From Astragalus membranaceus (Eukaryota > Streptophyta > Magnoliopsida > Fabales > Fabaceae): a stretch of DNA of 64,000 nt. The stretch spans positions 154,180,406 to 154,244,405 of the forward strand of contig CM076846.1 in assembly GCA_039519185.1 (NCBI GenBank), written 5' to 3'. The notes under the pieces were generated by a model. The model saw only the letters and a program-made list of their open reading frames with translations, made no database searches and was not told the DNA's origin. Below are positions 1-10,689 of the stretch, piece after piece. Each line of letters opens with the position of its first letter. The stretch's first letter is position 1. A program made the translations under genes and the position numbers.

Positions 1-350
1 GTGTAGCTTCACTATCTCTTTCATAAACACCAGAGCCACATCCTTGGCATTGTACGGATGAGCCAAGGCTATGAAATGAGCGTATTTGGTGAGTCGATCG
101 ACCACCACCAGAATAGTATCCATCCCTGCTGACTTGGGTAAGCCCCCAACGAAGTCCATAGATATATCACTCCAAACTTGAGTCGGTATCGGAAGTGGTT
201 GGAGCAATCCCCCCGGAGTCAAGGCCTGATACTTGTTCTGTTGGCATATAGCACAGGCCTGAACGTACTCCTGAATCCTCTTCCTCATCCCCTCCCAATA
301 CACCACACTTGCTATTCTCTTGTAAGTTCGTAGGATTCCTGAGTGCCCCC
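1..350 (-). pseudogene. Ty3/gypsy integrase, N-terminal part
   Basis: The minus-strand translation gives the zinc-binding region (C-x2-C in CAICQQNK), followed by the GLLQPLPIP stretch and the start of the catalytic core with the first Asp (MDFVGGLPKS, then DRLTKYAHF). It is separated from the RNase H frame by a one-base deletion in a G run near 345-350 (the string of six G on the minus strand), so the upstream frame runs out about ten codons later. The rest of the integrase core (second Asp, Glu) is beyond the window edge. This is clearly part of the same pol as the reverse transcriptase next to it. Confidence 0.88.
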
Positions 351-1851
351 CATAGCTGAGTCATGGAACTCCTCGAGAATCTTCCCGACCCGCGAAGAGT
401 CCTTAGGAAGCACCAAGCGGCCGTGATAGTACAACCGTCCATTCCTCAAAGTATAACCCACATGAGTGTTCACCTTCACAACTAGGTCTTGCACAATAAG
501 TTTCAACCGCCCATCAGCTTGTACCTCTTCCTCTAGACCATCCCACTCTTGGCATTGCACCATAGAGATGGCACTGTAATTGTGCTGCCTTGACAAGGCG
601 TCAGCTGCTTTATTCTCGATTCCCGACTTGTATTTGATATCAAAACCAAAGCCCAGTAGTTTAGTTATCCACTTCTGTTGCTCCTCTCCCATCACCCTCT
701 GCTCCGTCAGGAACCTCAAACTCATCTGGTCAGTATGTACCACAAAGTGCCTTCCTAAAAGGTAGTGTCGCCATTTTTGAACTGCTATCACAATTGTCAT
801 CAACTCCCTCTCATACACAGACTTGTTCTGAGCTCTATTGGATAAGGTTTGGCTCATGTATGCCACAGGCCTCCCCTCCTGCATCAGAACTGCCCCAAAC
901 CCTTTCCCAGATGCATCAGTCTCCACAATGAACTCTTTAGATAAATCAGGCACAGCAAGAACTGGTAGTGTTGTCATGGCTACCTTCAGCTTCTCAAAAG
1001 CTAACTGAGCACTCTCATCCCAACGAAAACTGTCCTTCTTGAGTTGTTGCGTAAGAGGCCACGCAATTTTCTCATAGTCCTTCAAAAACCTTCTATAATA
1101 CCCAGTCAACCCAAGGAAACCTCTAAGGCTCTTCACATCCCTTGGGGTAGGCCAATTTACCATAGCTTCAACCTTGGAGGGGTCGGTTGCCACCCCCTCT
1201 CCTGAAATGACGTGACCGAGGTATTCGATCTGACTCTGGGCAAAAGTGCATTTCTTCTGGTTTGCAACCAACTGATTATTTCTCAGAATATCCAACACAC
1301 TCTTCAAGTGTTCCATGTGGCAATCCAAATCCTTACTATAGACCAGGATGTCATCAAAAAACACCAACACATACTTTCTCAAGATCGATTTCAAAATACC
1401 GTTCATCAAAGCTTGGAAAGTAGACGGGGCGTTAGTCAACCCGAAAGGCATCACCAGGTATTCATAATGTCCCTCATGGGTTCTAAAAGTAATCTTGTGA
1501 ATGTCTTCGCTCCTCATTCTAATCTGATGATACCCAGACTTCAAGTCAAGTTTAGAGAATATCACTGCGTTGCCAATTTCATCTAATAACTCATCAATGA
1601 TAGGTATGGAAAACTTATCAGGCACAGTGTACTTGTTCAGGACCCTATAGTCAATGCAAAATCTCCATCCACCGTCCTTTTTCTTAACCAACAACACAGG
1701 GCTAGAGAAAGGACTGACACTAGGTCGAATGATACCGGCGGACAACATTTCATTAACAAATTTTTCTATCTCATCCTTTTGATAATGGGGATACCTGTAT
1801 GGCCGGATGATGGGAGATGGCGCTCCAGGCTTGAGCACGATGGCATGGTCC
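312..1851 (-). pseudogene. Ty3/gypsy reverse transcriptase and RNase H
   Basis: A 508-codon open frame holds the reverse transcriptase: the RPYRYPHYQKDEIE entry segment, the FSKLDLKSGYHQIR motif, the MPFGLTNAPSTFQ motif and the catalytic FFDDILVYS box. The connection domain follows (LRGFLGLTGYYRRF), then RNase H (ETDASGKGFGAVL, YERELMTIV, and ADALSR at its end). Catalytic Asp pairs are intact, so this is the best preserved part of the element. It is cut off from the protease by an in-frame TAG at 1849-1851 and from integrase by the deletion near 350. The enzyme would copy the element's RNA to DNA in cytoplasmic particles; here it cannot be made as a polyprotein. Confidence 0.95.
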
Positions 1852-2481
1852 TATTCTCTCACAGGAGGCAATCCAGTGGGTGCTTGGAACACATTTGAGA
1901 AAGCTTCCAGTACTTCTTTTACCTCGGGCAGTAGCTGCAATTCAGCCCCCTCACTCTGCATTTCCCAATATTGGAGTAGGTACCTCTCCTCTTCACTTAG
2001 TAGGGCCTTCTGCATGGATTTGAATGAGACTTGTTGTTTACTCAGTGACCGTTCCCCTCTAATCTTGAATTTCTGTCCTCCCCCTTCCCACTTGATGAGC
2101 ATGTCCTGGAAATTAGCCTTGATGTCACCCAAGCTAGCCAACCAATCCATACCAAGCACTAATTCAGTCCCTGCCAGAGTCATTAAATAGAATTTGAGTA
2201 AAATTGATCCACTGCACTTGCACCTTGAGTCCCCTGCAAACCCCCTTGTGCGTGACCTTCTCTCCATTCCCCGCCTCAACAGTATACTCAGGAGTGTCTT
2301 CTAAAGCCAGTTTCAACTCCTCTACTAACTTGTAGGATATGAAATTACTAGAGGCTCCACAATCAATCAATATCAACACCTTTCTCCCATTAATGATCCC
2401 CCACACCTTGAAGGATTGATTTGAGGTCAAGCCCTCTTTGCTCTTGAGTGAGAGCAATAGAGTCTTTAGCTCCCCTTCCAA
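1849..2481 (-). pseudogene. Ty3/gypsy aspartic protease region
   Basis: Two overlapping minus-strand frames (2164-2481, then 1851-2279) encode a retropepsin-like domain, joined by a frameshift near 2200. The active-site loop reads LIDCGASSNFIS, where the family normally has D-S/T-G; the Cys in place of Ser/Thr is unusual and probably inactivating. The second frame carries the GMDWLASLGDIK strand that is typical just downstream of gypsy proteases, then a linker to the reverse transcriptase. The region ends at a TAG at 1849-1851. The domain is recognisable, but the copy is broken. Confidence 0.82.
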
Positions 2482-2529
2482 CTCCCCTATCTCCTCCTCG
2501 GTCCCCCCTGCTCTCCATCTCCCTCACTC

Positions 2530-3586
2530 TCTTCATCATCAATCAACTCCACCCTAAAGTGTTTCATCTTACAAATGTGATCCTTGCCCCACCTTTCCCC
2601 ACATTTGAAACACAGCCCCTTCCTACTAAGGTCCCTCAGCTCCTCCTAAGTGAGTTTCCTCCACACCCCCTATTTCTTCTCCCCTTCTCCCCCTTGATTT
2701 TTTAATTCTTGCGAGTTGCTGCCACTACCTCCCCCAAACTCAAACTTGGGTTTGGTGATAACAGTCCTATGCTTCCCCGGGTCACTCCCCGAACTCCACC
2801 CCCCATTTCTCCACTTAGTCCCTTCACCCCTCCTCCCTCCTTCCTCTCGCAACGCCTTGTTCCTCTCCTCTATGAGTAACGCCCGATCCATCAAAGCGTT
2901 CAATCCCCTAGTGCTATGGAGTTTCAACTCGGTTTGTATCTCCTCACGTAAACCATTGAGAAAAATGTTTTCCAACATGCCTCTGTCACGCCTCTTCAAT
3001 GGAGCCATTAACATTTCAAACTGCTCACGGTATTCCATCACTGTCCCTGTTTGTTTAACACTCAGGATTGGTCCCAAAGGGTTGCTGACCAGATTGGGCT
3101 GAAAACGCCGTATGACGGCCTGTTTAAATTCTTCCCACGTTGGCTCTGGGTGTTGTTCTTCCCACCATTGAAACCAATTTAGGGCCCTCCCATCCAAAGC
3201 AATCATTACTGCCTCCAGCATCTCCTCTTCTTCAACCCCATTAATTTTAAAGTACCGTTCCACCTTGACGAGCCACCCATAAGCTTCGCCTCCTTCAAAA
3301 ACGGGGATCTCAAGTTTCCGCCCCCGGTGCCGGTGTCTCGCACGCGGGCAGTTTCCCCCGGAAGTCGCAGATTCGGTGGAAGAGTCGCCTCTTCCGTCCT
3401 CCTCCGCGCTTGGCGTCGCCGCTTTGCTGCCCCTCTACCGGCGGCGTTGCGTCTCCTTCAAACGGAGCTCCAGCCGTTCCATCCACTCGCGCATGGCCTC
3501 CCCTTGCGCGCGCACTTCTAGCGCAAGCCCCTCGACTTCTTGCTCGAGCCGTTCGTGGCGTTCTTCCATGGCGGTCTTCTTCACCA
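2530..3586 (-). pseudogene. Ty3/gypsy gag with zinc knuckle
   Basis: A likely original gag start is the ATG at 3586, shortly after the primer site. The N-terminal Glu-rich helical part is interrupted by an in-frame TAG at 3435-3437. The retrotransposon gag core follows (WFQWWEEQHPEPTWEEFK, then YREQFEMLM, then LFLNGLREEIQ-like text), open from 3263 to 2670. Two further in-frame TAG codons sit near 2670 and 2650. A CCHC-like zinc knuckle lies about 2595-2640 (CFKCGERWGKDHIC). The 3310-3636 open frame in another phase, rich in Arg and Ala, is a shadow of this GC-rich N-terminus. Confidence 0.85.
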
Positions 3587-3610
3587 TCGTTCAAGCTCCG
3601 TGGGACAAGA

Positions 3611-3622
3611 GCTTTGATACCA
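3611..3622 (-). other. Primer binding site, tRNA-iMet type
   Basis: On the minus strand the bases read TGGTATCAAAGC, one or two mismatches from the TGGTATCAGAGC site used by plant elements primed with initiator tRNA-Met. It lies one base from the proposed LTR end at 3624 and just upstream of gag, as expected. It fixes the orientation of the element. Confidence 0.8.
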
Positions 3623-3623
3623 A

Positions 3624-3914
3624 TGATGAGTAACACAGCAACAGTGAAGGAAATTAACGTAAAACAGAATTTGATAGATGAATATAATAGCCAAAACAGA
3701 GTTTAGGGAAGCAAAAACACAAGAAAGCAATAACAGGGTCGCTGCCTCTCCAGAGCGCAGCACCCGTCCCAAGCCAAAGCCCAAATAAAACAAAACCTAA
3801 CCTATTCTTCCAAAATCACTTCTTTTATACTAATTAGGGTTAATTACTCTTTTGCCCCTCTTAACAAAAACATTGCCAAACTTCCCCCTTTTTGGCGCCT
3901 GCGCATTCGCATCA
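3624..3914 (-). repeat. 5' LTR of the gypsy element, with TATA box
   Basis: The boundary choice rests on matching short inverted ends: the plus strand starts TGATGAG beside the primer site and ends CGCATCA, so both ends read TGATG inward. The length is 291 bp. On the minus strand a TATAAAAG box lies at about 3825-3833, a plausible promoter for the element. The partner LTR is outside the window, so the boundaries are a prediction; the flanking five bases GAATT (3915-3919) should reappear beyond the other LTR. Confidence 0.65.
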
Positions 3915-4177
3915 GAATTTAAGTTGTTTACTCATTATGAAAACAATTGTTACACAAGTGTGTTGGTGAGAATCTGCAAAGCGGTCCAGTTGATATCCAA
4001 TACAAAAGAAGATTGTGAAGAGTATGTGAGAAAATTACTTGTGTAAATAATATTATTCTTTGTGCAGCAAATTCAAACAAAGCACCCCTGGCTAGCTTCA
4101 TTGATAGTCTTACTCTTCAAGTTCCAAAGGAAGAGTAGAAACTAGAAAGCAACATCAATGTGAAAACAAAAGCTCAC

Positions 4178-5231
4178 CTTCTTTTTCTTGACAGGCTTCA
4201 GAATCTTGATTACACAGCGCTCATTGCTATTAACATTTATGCCTTCAAACACCTCACTATACTTCCCCCTTCCCACTTTTCGTACAACTTCATAATCATC
4301 TTGATCACTATAAAGAGTACATACAACACCGATAATTAATTAATATCAACAGAATAAAAAATGTGAAAATCAAGGGGATTTAGAGCACTTTGGCATTAAC
4401 ATCATGAAAATCAGACCTAATACATGTCATGAAAACAAACCTTAATCAGTCATACAATAAATATTCATATGTAGTAAAGTCTGGAATCCAGTGAACAAAT
4501 GCCATCAATTCATGATTCTCAATAACTAATGAATCCAGTGAACAAATGCCATCAATTCATGATTCTCATACACAGATAGAACAGTGCAAGGAAATAGATC
4601 CAATAAAAAAGGATGCAATTATAATAAAAACAGGTAAAAAACTGACATGAAATTGTTGTAACACACGTAAAACAGCAATCAGTACCTAAGAAACCAAGTG
4701 CATAACAGAAAGCTCGCAAAACAAACAAAAAAGAGATTTCATTTCAACAAAAAAGAAAGCTCGCATAACACTCTTGGGAATCATTTATCTGCACGCACTA
4801 TTTATTCATAACCTAAAATCCCCCTAAATTGAGATCGTTAATCAAATCATGGCATAACAGAAAGCTCGCAAGACAAACAAAAAGGAGATTTCAACAAAAA
4901 AAAAAGAACAAGAAATAAAAAATTAGGGTTGGGAATATTACCCCCATTGGACAGTGAGGGACTCGTAGTCCCAATACTCTTTAGGGCGAATAACGTTCAC
5001 CTCGGTGTAAACACGAGCCTTCGACATGCCTTCGAAATTGGAACTCGAGATCTGAGCTTTGTGGCGTTGGTGGAGGATAGTGGTGGTGTTAGTTACGATG
5101 GGGATGCGCAGGTTAGGAGGTTGCGCAACCGGCGCACGCAAGGCAACAAGGGTGCACACTAGCAAGAAGCGGAGGAGTGGTGCTGGAGATTCGTGGGCAT
5201 ATTTAACGTATGTGTACAGATAATTACACAT
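4178..5231 (-). CDS. CKA: Casein kinase 2 alpha subunit, exons 1-2 (partial)
   Basis: CK2 alpha is the catalytic subunit of a constitutive Ser/Thr kinase found in nucleus, cytosol and, for some isoforms, plastids. Exon 1 (4942-5231) contains MSKARVYTEVNVIRPKEYWD and ends VQWG; exon 2 (4178-4307) contains the glycine loop GRGKYSEVFEG, the ATP-site Lys in CVIKILKPVKKKK, and ends after the basic cluster. Donor GT at 4940-4941, acceptor AG at 4308-4309 and donor GT at 4176-4177 keep the frame (a split Gly codon). No exon 3 is visible down to 3915, where a gypsy LTR begins, so the remainder is either left of base 1 or lost. The 68-codon extension before MSKARV contains a hydrophobic LLRFLLVCTLVALRAPVA run like that of Arabidopsis CKA1; translation could also start at the ATG at 5027. 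Exon identification is firm, gene integrity unknown. Confidence 0.93.
4484..4577. repeat. 47-bp tandem duplication in CK2 alpha intron 1
   Basis: The block beginning GAATCCAGTGAACAAATGCC occurs at 4484 and again at 4531, nearly identical for about 40 bases. A second, spaced duplication in the same intron (about 4698-4760 and 4852-4905) shares the GCATAACAGAAAGCTCGCAA block. Both lie in the intron between 4308 and 4941 and do not touch the splice sites. Confidence 0.85.
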
Positions 5232-5835
5232 ACTTTATTACATACTCATTTCTTCAAAAAAAAAATGAAAAAAAAGGTCAAAAGAAGAATACTCTGTTCG
5301 CCGGGTTTAGAGTAACTTTTTGTGGAGGGTTGGAAATCATTTTCTTTCCTGCGGGGCGTAAACTGTGACTGTCCATGTCATCATCCTCTTTCTTTGCCAC
5401 GAAAAACTATGAGCGTCTGTTTGGTAGAATAGAGAGTGAAAGGAAAGAGAGAAAGAGAGAATAGTTTTCTATTATTTGATTTAGGAGAGAAAATAGAATA
5501 AAGAGAAAGGAATAAGATTAGTTTAGAACTATAAGATTAGTTTAGAACTAGTATTTTATTTTATACTAAATGATATGTTTGGTAGAAGATAAAGAGGGAA
5601 GAGATAGGAACGAAAGAGAGAAAAAGAGATTAGGGAGTGTGTAACAATAGAAAGACATTCTCTTTTATCTTTTTCTCTCTTTTTTCTTTTTCTTCTACCA
5701 AACACACCCTGAAGGAGGGACACCTCTCTTCTGATTGTCTCGTGTTCGTGTCAGAGTCGGACACTTGTACATGTTACATTGATATGACATGTGTTGGATA
5801 CTCTTTTATGGTGTTATGTTTATAATTGTTTTTAA
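5232..5835. other. CK2 alpha upstream region with a probable MITE
   Basis: This stretch should hold the CK2 alpha promoter and 5' UTR on the minus strand, but no convincing TATA box was chosen. About 5411-5712 looks like a MITE: the left end reads GTCTGTTTGGTAGAA and the right end reads TTCTACCAAACACACCC, its inverse. The interior is purine-rich on the left and pyrimidine-rich on the right. No clean target duplication was seen, so the superfamily is open (the ends resemble PIF/Harbinger-Tourist). Confidence 0.5.
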
Positions 5836-7322
5836 CTAGTGTGAGTAACCCGTGTCATGCACGGGTATATATTCACATATTGGCATGTTAAAGATGAGTA
5901 TTATTTTTTTGTGTAAAAAATATGAGTTTTACTTGATCTTTTTGACTGTACGCATTGAGTCTTATTTGATGATAGTGATATTTTAATTAAATAATAAATA
6001 AAAGTAGTAAAGTATCCGAACTTAAACAAATGTTGGTTCAATGTCTGTGGAAAAAAAATACTTATACTATGCCCATTGTTGTAGTCTGAAGTTATTATTT
6101 GGTTTGGTATGAAAAAACTGCTAGGGCCTATAAGTTATTTGTTTTATTGAGAGGGTGAGTGTAATGCAACATTATAAAGAAAATATCTATTGAAGATTAC
6201 ATCAATAAGCATTTACATGTCAACTATTGGATTAGTAGCTGATCCATTGGAGTGACACGAGTCACGGTAGGGAAAAAACATGTATCATTGGAAACAAAAT
6301 ATAAAATGACAATCAGTAAGACATGACAATCAGTAAGACATGAGAAATTCTATACCAATTTTTTTTGGCAAAGTATTGAATAGATGTATACGCCTTCTTA
6401 TCCATTTTATAGTGAAAGTGATCAATAACTTCCTTCTCGATAGATATGCTAGTCACATTGTATCTATTCAATGGAATGACAGACTCGCTGATACGACAAA
6501 CAACCTTAAAAAGATAAGTCTGATTTAAATGTCCAGTTAACTCAAATGGATTATTTTCCTGCGATTTAATCATTATACACATAAGATGTATTGCATTAAA
6601 AAGTTCAACCAAAAATACAGACTGGTATAGTATAAATGGACATACATAAAAGTATAATACATTAATAGGTGTTGGATCACGCATATCAATGAGATGCTTG
6701 ATATAGAATTGAATTGTGGCAGAGTCGATCAGGACAAAAACATCTGCACCTGTATGGTCAAAGACTCGTATTTGAAGACCAGACCTATAAAACAATGAAA
6801 ACGGCTAACAAAGATAAACAACACAATCGAAAGTCAATGGAAATTTAGAAATAAAAAATAATTATTTAACCCGTCAGCGGAAACAACTTCAGCAATGCGA
6901 GCCAACACAATAAAATGAAATTCTTTTGAAAAAGTGTAAATATAAATTTTAAAGATATGATTATTCATGAACTATAAAACAAATATAAGTTTGGTGATTA
7001 AATTTTGGTGGACAAACGTAATGGTGATGAAGTTCAGACAGTGTTAAATTTCCACTTAAAAATAAAAATTCCTCAAATTCTTGTGTATGCGGAATTAATT
7101 GGCAATTGAAAATCAAATTATGTGTATGCGGAATACGAAAATGGATGTAGAATGGGTTTTTCCCATAAGAGTATGACCATATATATAGTAATATTTCAAG
7201 TTTAAATTCGAGGGAATCAAAATGATTTTGAAAGTTGAATTTGAATTTTCAATGAAATTAAAAAAAATAGGCGCCAGTTTATATTAAACCACATTTTCAT
7301 AGGAAATGTAATTTAAATATAA
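5836..7322 (-). mobile_element. Helitron A (3' end at left)
   Basis: The minus-strand 3' terminus is CTAG at 5836-5839, followed by a T on that strand, with a 7-bp stem hairpin (ACCCGTG / CACGGGT) at 5848-5866. A hairpin about 10 bases from a CTRR end, inserted between A and T, is the Helitron signature. The 5' end was not located; the extent given runs to the next Helitron terminus at 7323 and is a guess. The body holds an RPA-like remnant on the same strand, a known passenger of plant Helitrons. Confidence 0.72.
6313..6795 (-). pseudogene. RPA1-like OB-fold protein remnant carried by a Helitron
   Basis: A 160-codon frame begins with GLQIRVFDHTGADVFVLIDS and later has NPFELTGHLNQTYLFKV. These match the large-subunit replication protein A DNA-binding C-terminal OB-fold (the x-D-x-T-G strand, then the L-x-G-K-x-F-L-F-K-V strand). 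Plant Helitrons often carry RPA-like genes, and this fragment lies within 500 bp of a Helitron 3' end on the same strand. The expected zinc-ribbon cysteines are not evident and no complete gene is present, so it is treated as decayed. Any single-stranded DNA binding is inferred from the family only. Confidence 0.62.
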
Positions 7323-7577
7323 CTAGTATGTATGACCCGTGCGCTGCACGGGTATACGTCACAATTTTTGGTTATAGTAAATAGTTAATTTTTATTTCGA
7401 TGTTACGTTAATAGACATGATTTTGTCATGAAAAGGGAATTTAGATTGGCACTTTGACTTAATAGATTGAAATGGGTGGAATGTATTTCATTCTTAAAAT
7501 AATCATGTACCTGAAACAATGTTTTTTTTGACAATACCTGAAACAATGTTATACCCCTAAATAACGCCTAAACATGA

Positions 7578-7919
7578 TTAAATACAATCTTGATACACTA
7601 CATTTTTATTAGCACAACTCTTTTTCCTCGTGAGTATTAGTAGCTTTAGACCTTGTCTTGACTTGACATGTGATAATGCAACATATAATTGTCTGTGAGT
7701 AAACACAGACTTAGGTGGATAGATTCCAACATGTGAAAGAGTTGCACCCTGCCTTTTGTTAATGGTCATTGCAAAACAAACGGTAACTGGAAATTGTCTG
7801 CGGCTGAACTTAAAGAGAAGTCGGGGGTCACTTGGAATAAGATTCATGAGAGGGTGAGAGGAAACAACTCTAATATTCATTCTTATAATGAGAGGGTGAG
7901 AGGAAACAATGATGTTCAT
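7578..7919 (-). pseudogene. Helitron RepHel helicase, C-terminal remnant
   Basis: The frame contains FPVTVCFAMTINKRQGATLS, then YVALSHVKSRQGLKLLIL. These correspond to the last motifs of PIF1-type SF1 helicases (TINKSQGQT and YVALSRV). Two family-typical residues are changed: S to R in the first motif and R to H in the second; the latter Arg normally contacts ATP. The N-terminal Rep nuclease and most of the helicase are missing. Two copies of a 22-base block at 7846-7867 and 7888-7909 sit in its 5' part, perhaps a local duplication. It cannot be active. Confidence 0.85.
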
Positions 7920-8152
7920 AGATCAATACATGAATGATCAGGATTAAAACAAAGATTATGTGACTTCTTTAAGTGGCCATGTGATCACTAATTAACTTCC
8001 AATCATAGCCACCCATGTACTTTTATATGGCCATGATTTTCTCCTCTCACCCACTCATTATAAAAACCCTCTCCGTTGATACTATTAGTAAAAACCCTCC
8101 AACCATTTCATTTTAATGTGACCCTTTCACCTGATACATCCCATTGTTGTAA

Positions 8153-8308
8153 TAGATCATTTAACTCTTCATTTGAGTAATAACCATTCAGAGGCTTTCT
8201 GAGATCAAAATAGGAATTAATTAACATGGACTTAGTAGATCATTTAACTCTTCATTTGAGTAATAACCATCCAGAGGCTTTCTGAGATCAAAATAGGAAT
8301 TAACATGG
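8153..8308. repeat. 83-bp tandem duplication
   Basis: The block starting TAGATCATTTAACTCTTCAT is present at 8153-8235 and 8236-8308. The copies differ at one base and by a short ATTA deletion in the second. It lies inside Helitron B and has no coding content. Confidence 0.9.
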
Positions 8309-10689
8309 ACTGCAAAAATAATAGATGATTTTATAGAATAAATGGTTCTTCACCAATTTGTAGATTGGAGATGATTATTGATATGGTAACGTTGACATTT
8401 GAGGATGGTATGTGCAGCAAGCAACCTCAATTCTCTTGAAATTGCATAATACTTAGCAATCAGCTCGTTAAATGAAGCTCTTAAAAAATTTTCAAACTAT
8501 TATTGGCAATAACGAATATCAAAAGAAAAAGAATAAACTATTATTAAAATCTAAGAGGGAAGGGAAAACACTTGAATGTGAAGAACAGAACATGAGAGAG
8601 GTTTATTAGAAAAAAAAATAGGGGTGCAAGGTTTGGAAACATAGAGAGGAGAAATAAGAAATGACAAACCACGATATCATAGTTGCCACCCTTCAAGGCA
8701 AATTTATTCTTGAAAAATAGATTCCCATGTAATTAATAAAGGTCAATCTAATTAACAACAAATTTAGGCTTATTTCATGTGGATTTTTTTCCCATGAGAT
8801 TAGTGTTATTTATTATACCAAATTAAATTAATAGTGACTAATTACCGAGAGATTTGTTGAAATTACAATACTAAAAAAATTTAATCAAAATGAGAGGCAA
8901 AATGAAGCATAGCAGATTTAAAAAAATGAGAAACAATAATGAAGTTTAAGGACTACATGGCTTTTGCTTACTAAATTATTCACCTCTAAATTACAATTGG
9001 CTTCTTAGAGGGTATTATATTCAAGAAGGTTCAGTGTGTGAGCATTAGCCAATATTGTTCTTAAAATCTGAAAATTGCAAAGAACATGGCATCCAAGCAA
9101 ATTAAGGCTTGTGGTGACATCAATTCTATCCATTCCTGTTGAATCCTTTGTAGCTGATACTTTATAATTTTGACCGTACCATTAAATCATCAATATGGAA
9201 ACATTCACATTCCTCTTATAAGACCAATCGAAAACTGCCTAAAACAACACCACTATATCGGATTGCTTCAAAACAACATTTCTGTCCATATGTTTTTGGC
9301 TTAGTATAATTATATCCCTGTCTCAGTGTCTCAAAACAAATGCTCAATGACCACTTCACCATACAATAAAATATACAAAATATTTTAGAAAAACAGAAGA
9401 AACATATTTTAGATAACATGTGGCTTGATTAAATAACTTTGCTCCAAGTTTGCAACATTATGAACACCAATACAACTTATAACAACCTTTAAGTATGTTA
9501 ATGAAAAGTATTCCAAATCGAAAAAGAAAAATAAGCAAATTTTATCATACCCCATAAGAGATGGGTCAAACCGGAAAAGATGTCAACCCCAAAAGTGCTT
9601 TAGAAAATAGAATGCAAACATATTCACTGTAGTCAAGCTTCAACAATATCAATAGGAAAAAAATGCAAGCCAAGACTCAATATCATAATAACAACTTTCA
9701 TTCTTCAAATTCTCATATACTGTTACTCTCTTGAATGTTAATTGGAGGTGGGATTTAGAAAAAGAAAAAAAAAGAGAATAACATCCAAAATCAAAACTAA
9801 ATTGAAATATTTGAACTTAATTGCAATATTCAAAACAAAATTTAATATAGTTTTAATATAATTAATTTTATTCTTTTAAAATATAAGTTGACCATAAACG
9901 TATAAGGCAGGAAATTATAAGTCATTATAAGTCATAATTATTAATGATGATTTCAATTATTTTTTTGAAAAAGTAGCAGCCGCAATTATAACCATTGTGA
10001 GCCGTCCAGATTGGGTTAAATTTTGAGAGTGATTTTGAGCTGTCCAGATTGTTCAAAATGGTGAGTTGGAATACACATAGCATGTTGGACGCTGAGGTGG
10101 TTTTTTTGTAGTGCTTATGTGGAATTTTAAAATGGTGATGTGTCATGCTTATGTGTACACATTCTTGAATGTGTATAGTTATGATATAATTTGTATTATT
10201 CCATATAATTCAAATAGAATGTAAATATAATTTGAATTTTTAAAGAAATTCAAAAAAATAGGCCACAGTTTATATTAAACCACATTAACATAAAAAACGT
10301 AATTACATATATAATTTGTATTTCCAAATAATTGAAGAATAATTTAATAAATTTGAATTTTCAAAGAAATTCAGAAAAATAGGCCCCAATTTATATTTTA
10401 AATATAATTTATATGTAAATATTATTTAAATATATATTACACCACATATTCGGTTATGTAATATGAAATTTATTATGAAAGGATTCAAAATGCATTTTAT
10501 GAAATTGTAATAAATATTTATCAATTAGGGACATTAATGTATATATAGCAGTTTTTTTCTATATTTTTTTAATTATTTAATTCAAATAATTTGAAAATAT
10601 TACATGTCAGCATTGTTTGGCTATTTGAGATTGTAAGATGATGACATTTGGCTGTTCAATTTTGTTTGGCAATTCCCAAATGTATTTTA

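Larger units (their letters stand above)
1..3914 (-). mobile_element. Ty3/gypsy LTR retrotransposon (cut by window edge)
   Basis: Reading on the minus strand from right to left there are an LTR (3624-3914), a tRNA-iMet-like primer site, gag, protease, reverse transcriptase, RNase H and the start of integrase. This order, with integrase after RNase H, defines Ty3/gypsy. The rest of integrase and the 3' LTR lie left of base 1. The coding region is dead: in-frame stops, frameshifts and a changed protease motif are visible. The element lies in an intron of the CK2 alpha gene at 4178-5231. The clade is uncertain; integrase wording suggests a chromovirus, but any chromodomain would be outside the window. 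Confidence 0.93.
7323..10689 (-). mobile_element. Helitron B (3' end at left, Rep-helicase remnant)
   Basis: The minus-strand 3' end is CTAG at 7323-7326 with an 8-bp stem, 3-base loop hairpin at 7335-7353 (ACCCGTGC / GCACGGGT). A helicase C-terminus follows on the same strand at 7578-7919, the expected place for the end of RepHel. The body to about 10690 is AT-rich with no other recognisable gene. Its right part (10190-10400) repeats sequence found at the right part of Helitron A (7180-7300), including AGTTTATATTAAACCACATT, which suggests homologous 5' regions. The true 5' end is not fixed. Confidence 0.75.

Noticed and set aside
3310..3706. Several overlapping open frames on both strands
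   Set aside because: They are shadows of the GC-rich gag N-terminus and LTR of the gypsy element; their translations show no family resemblance.
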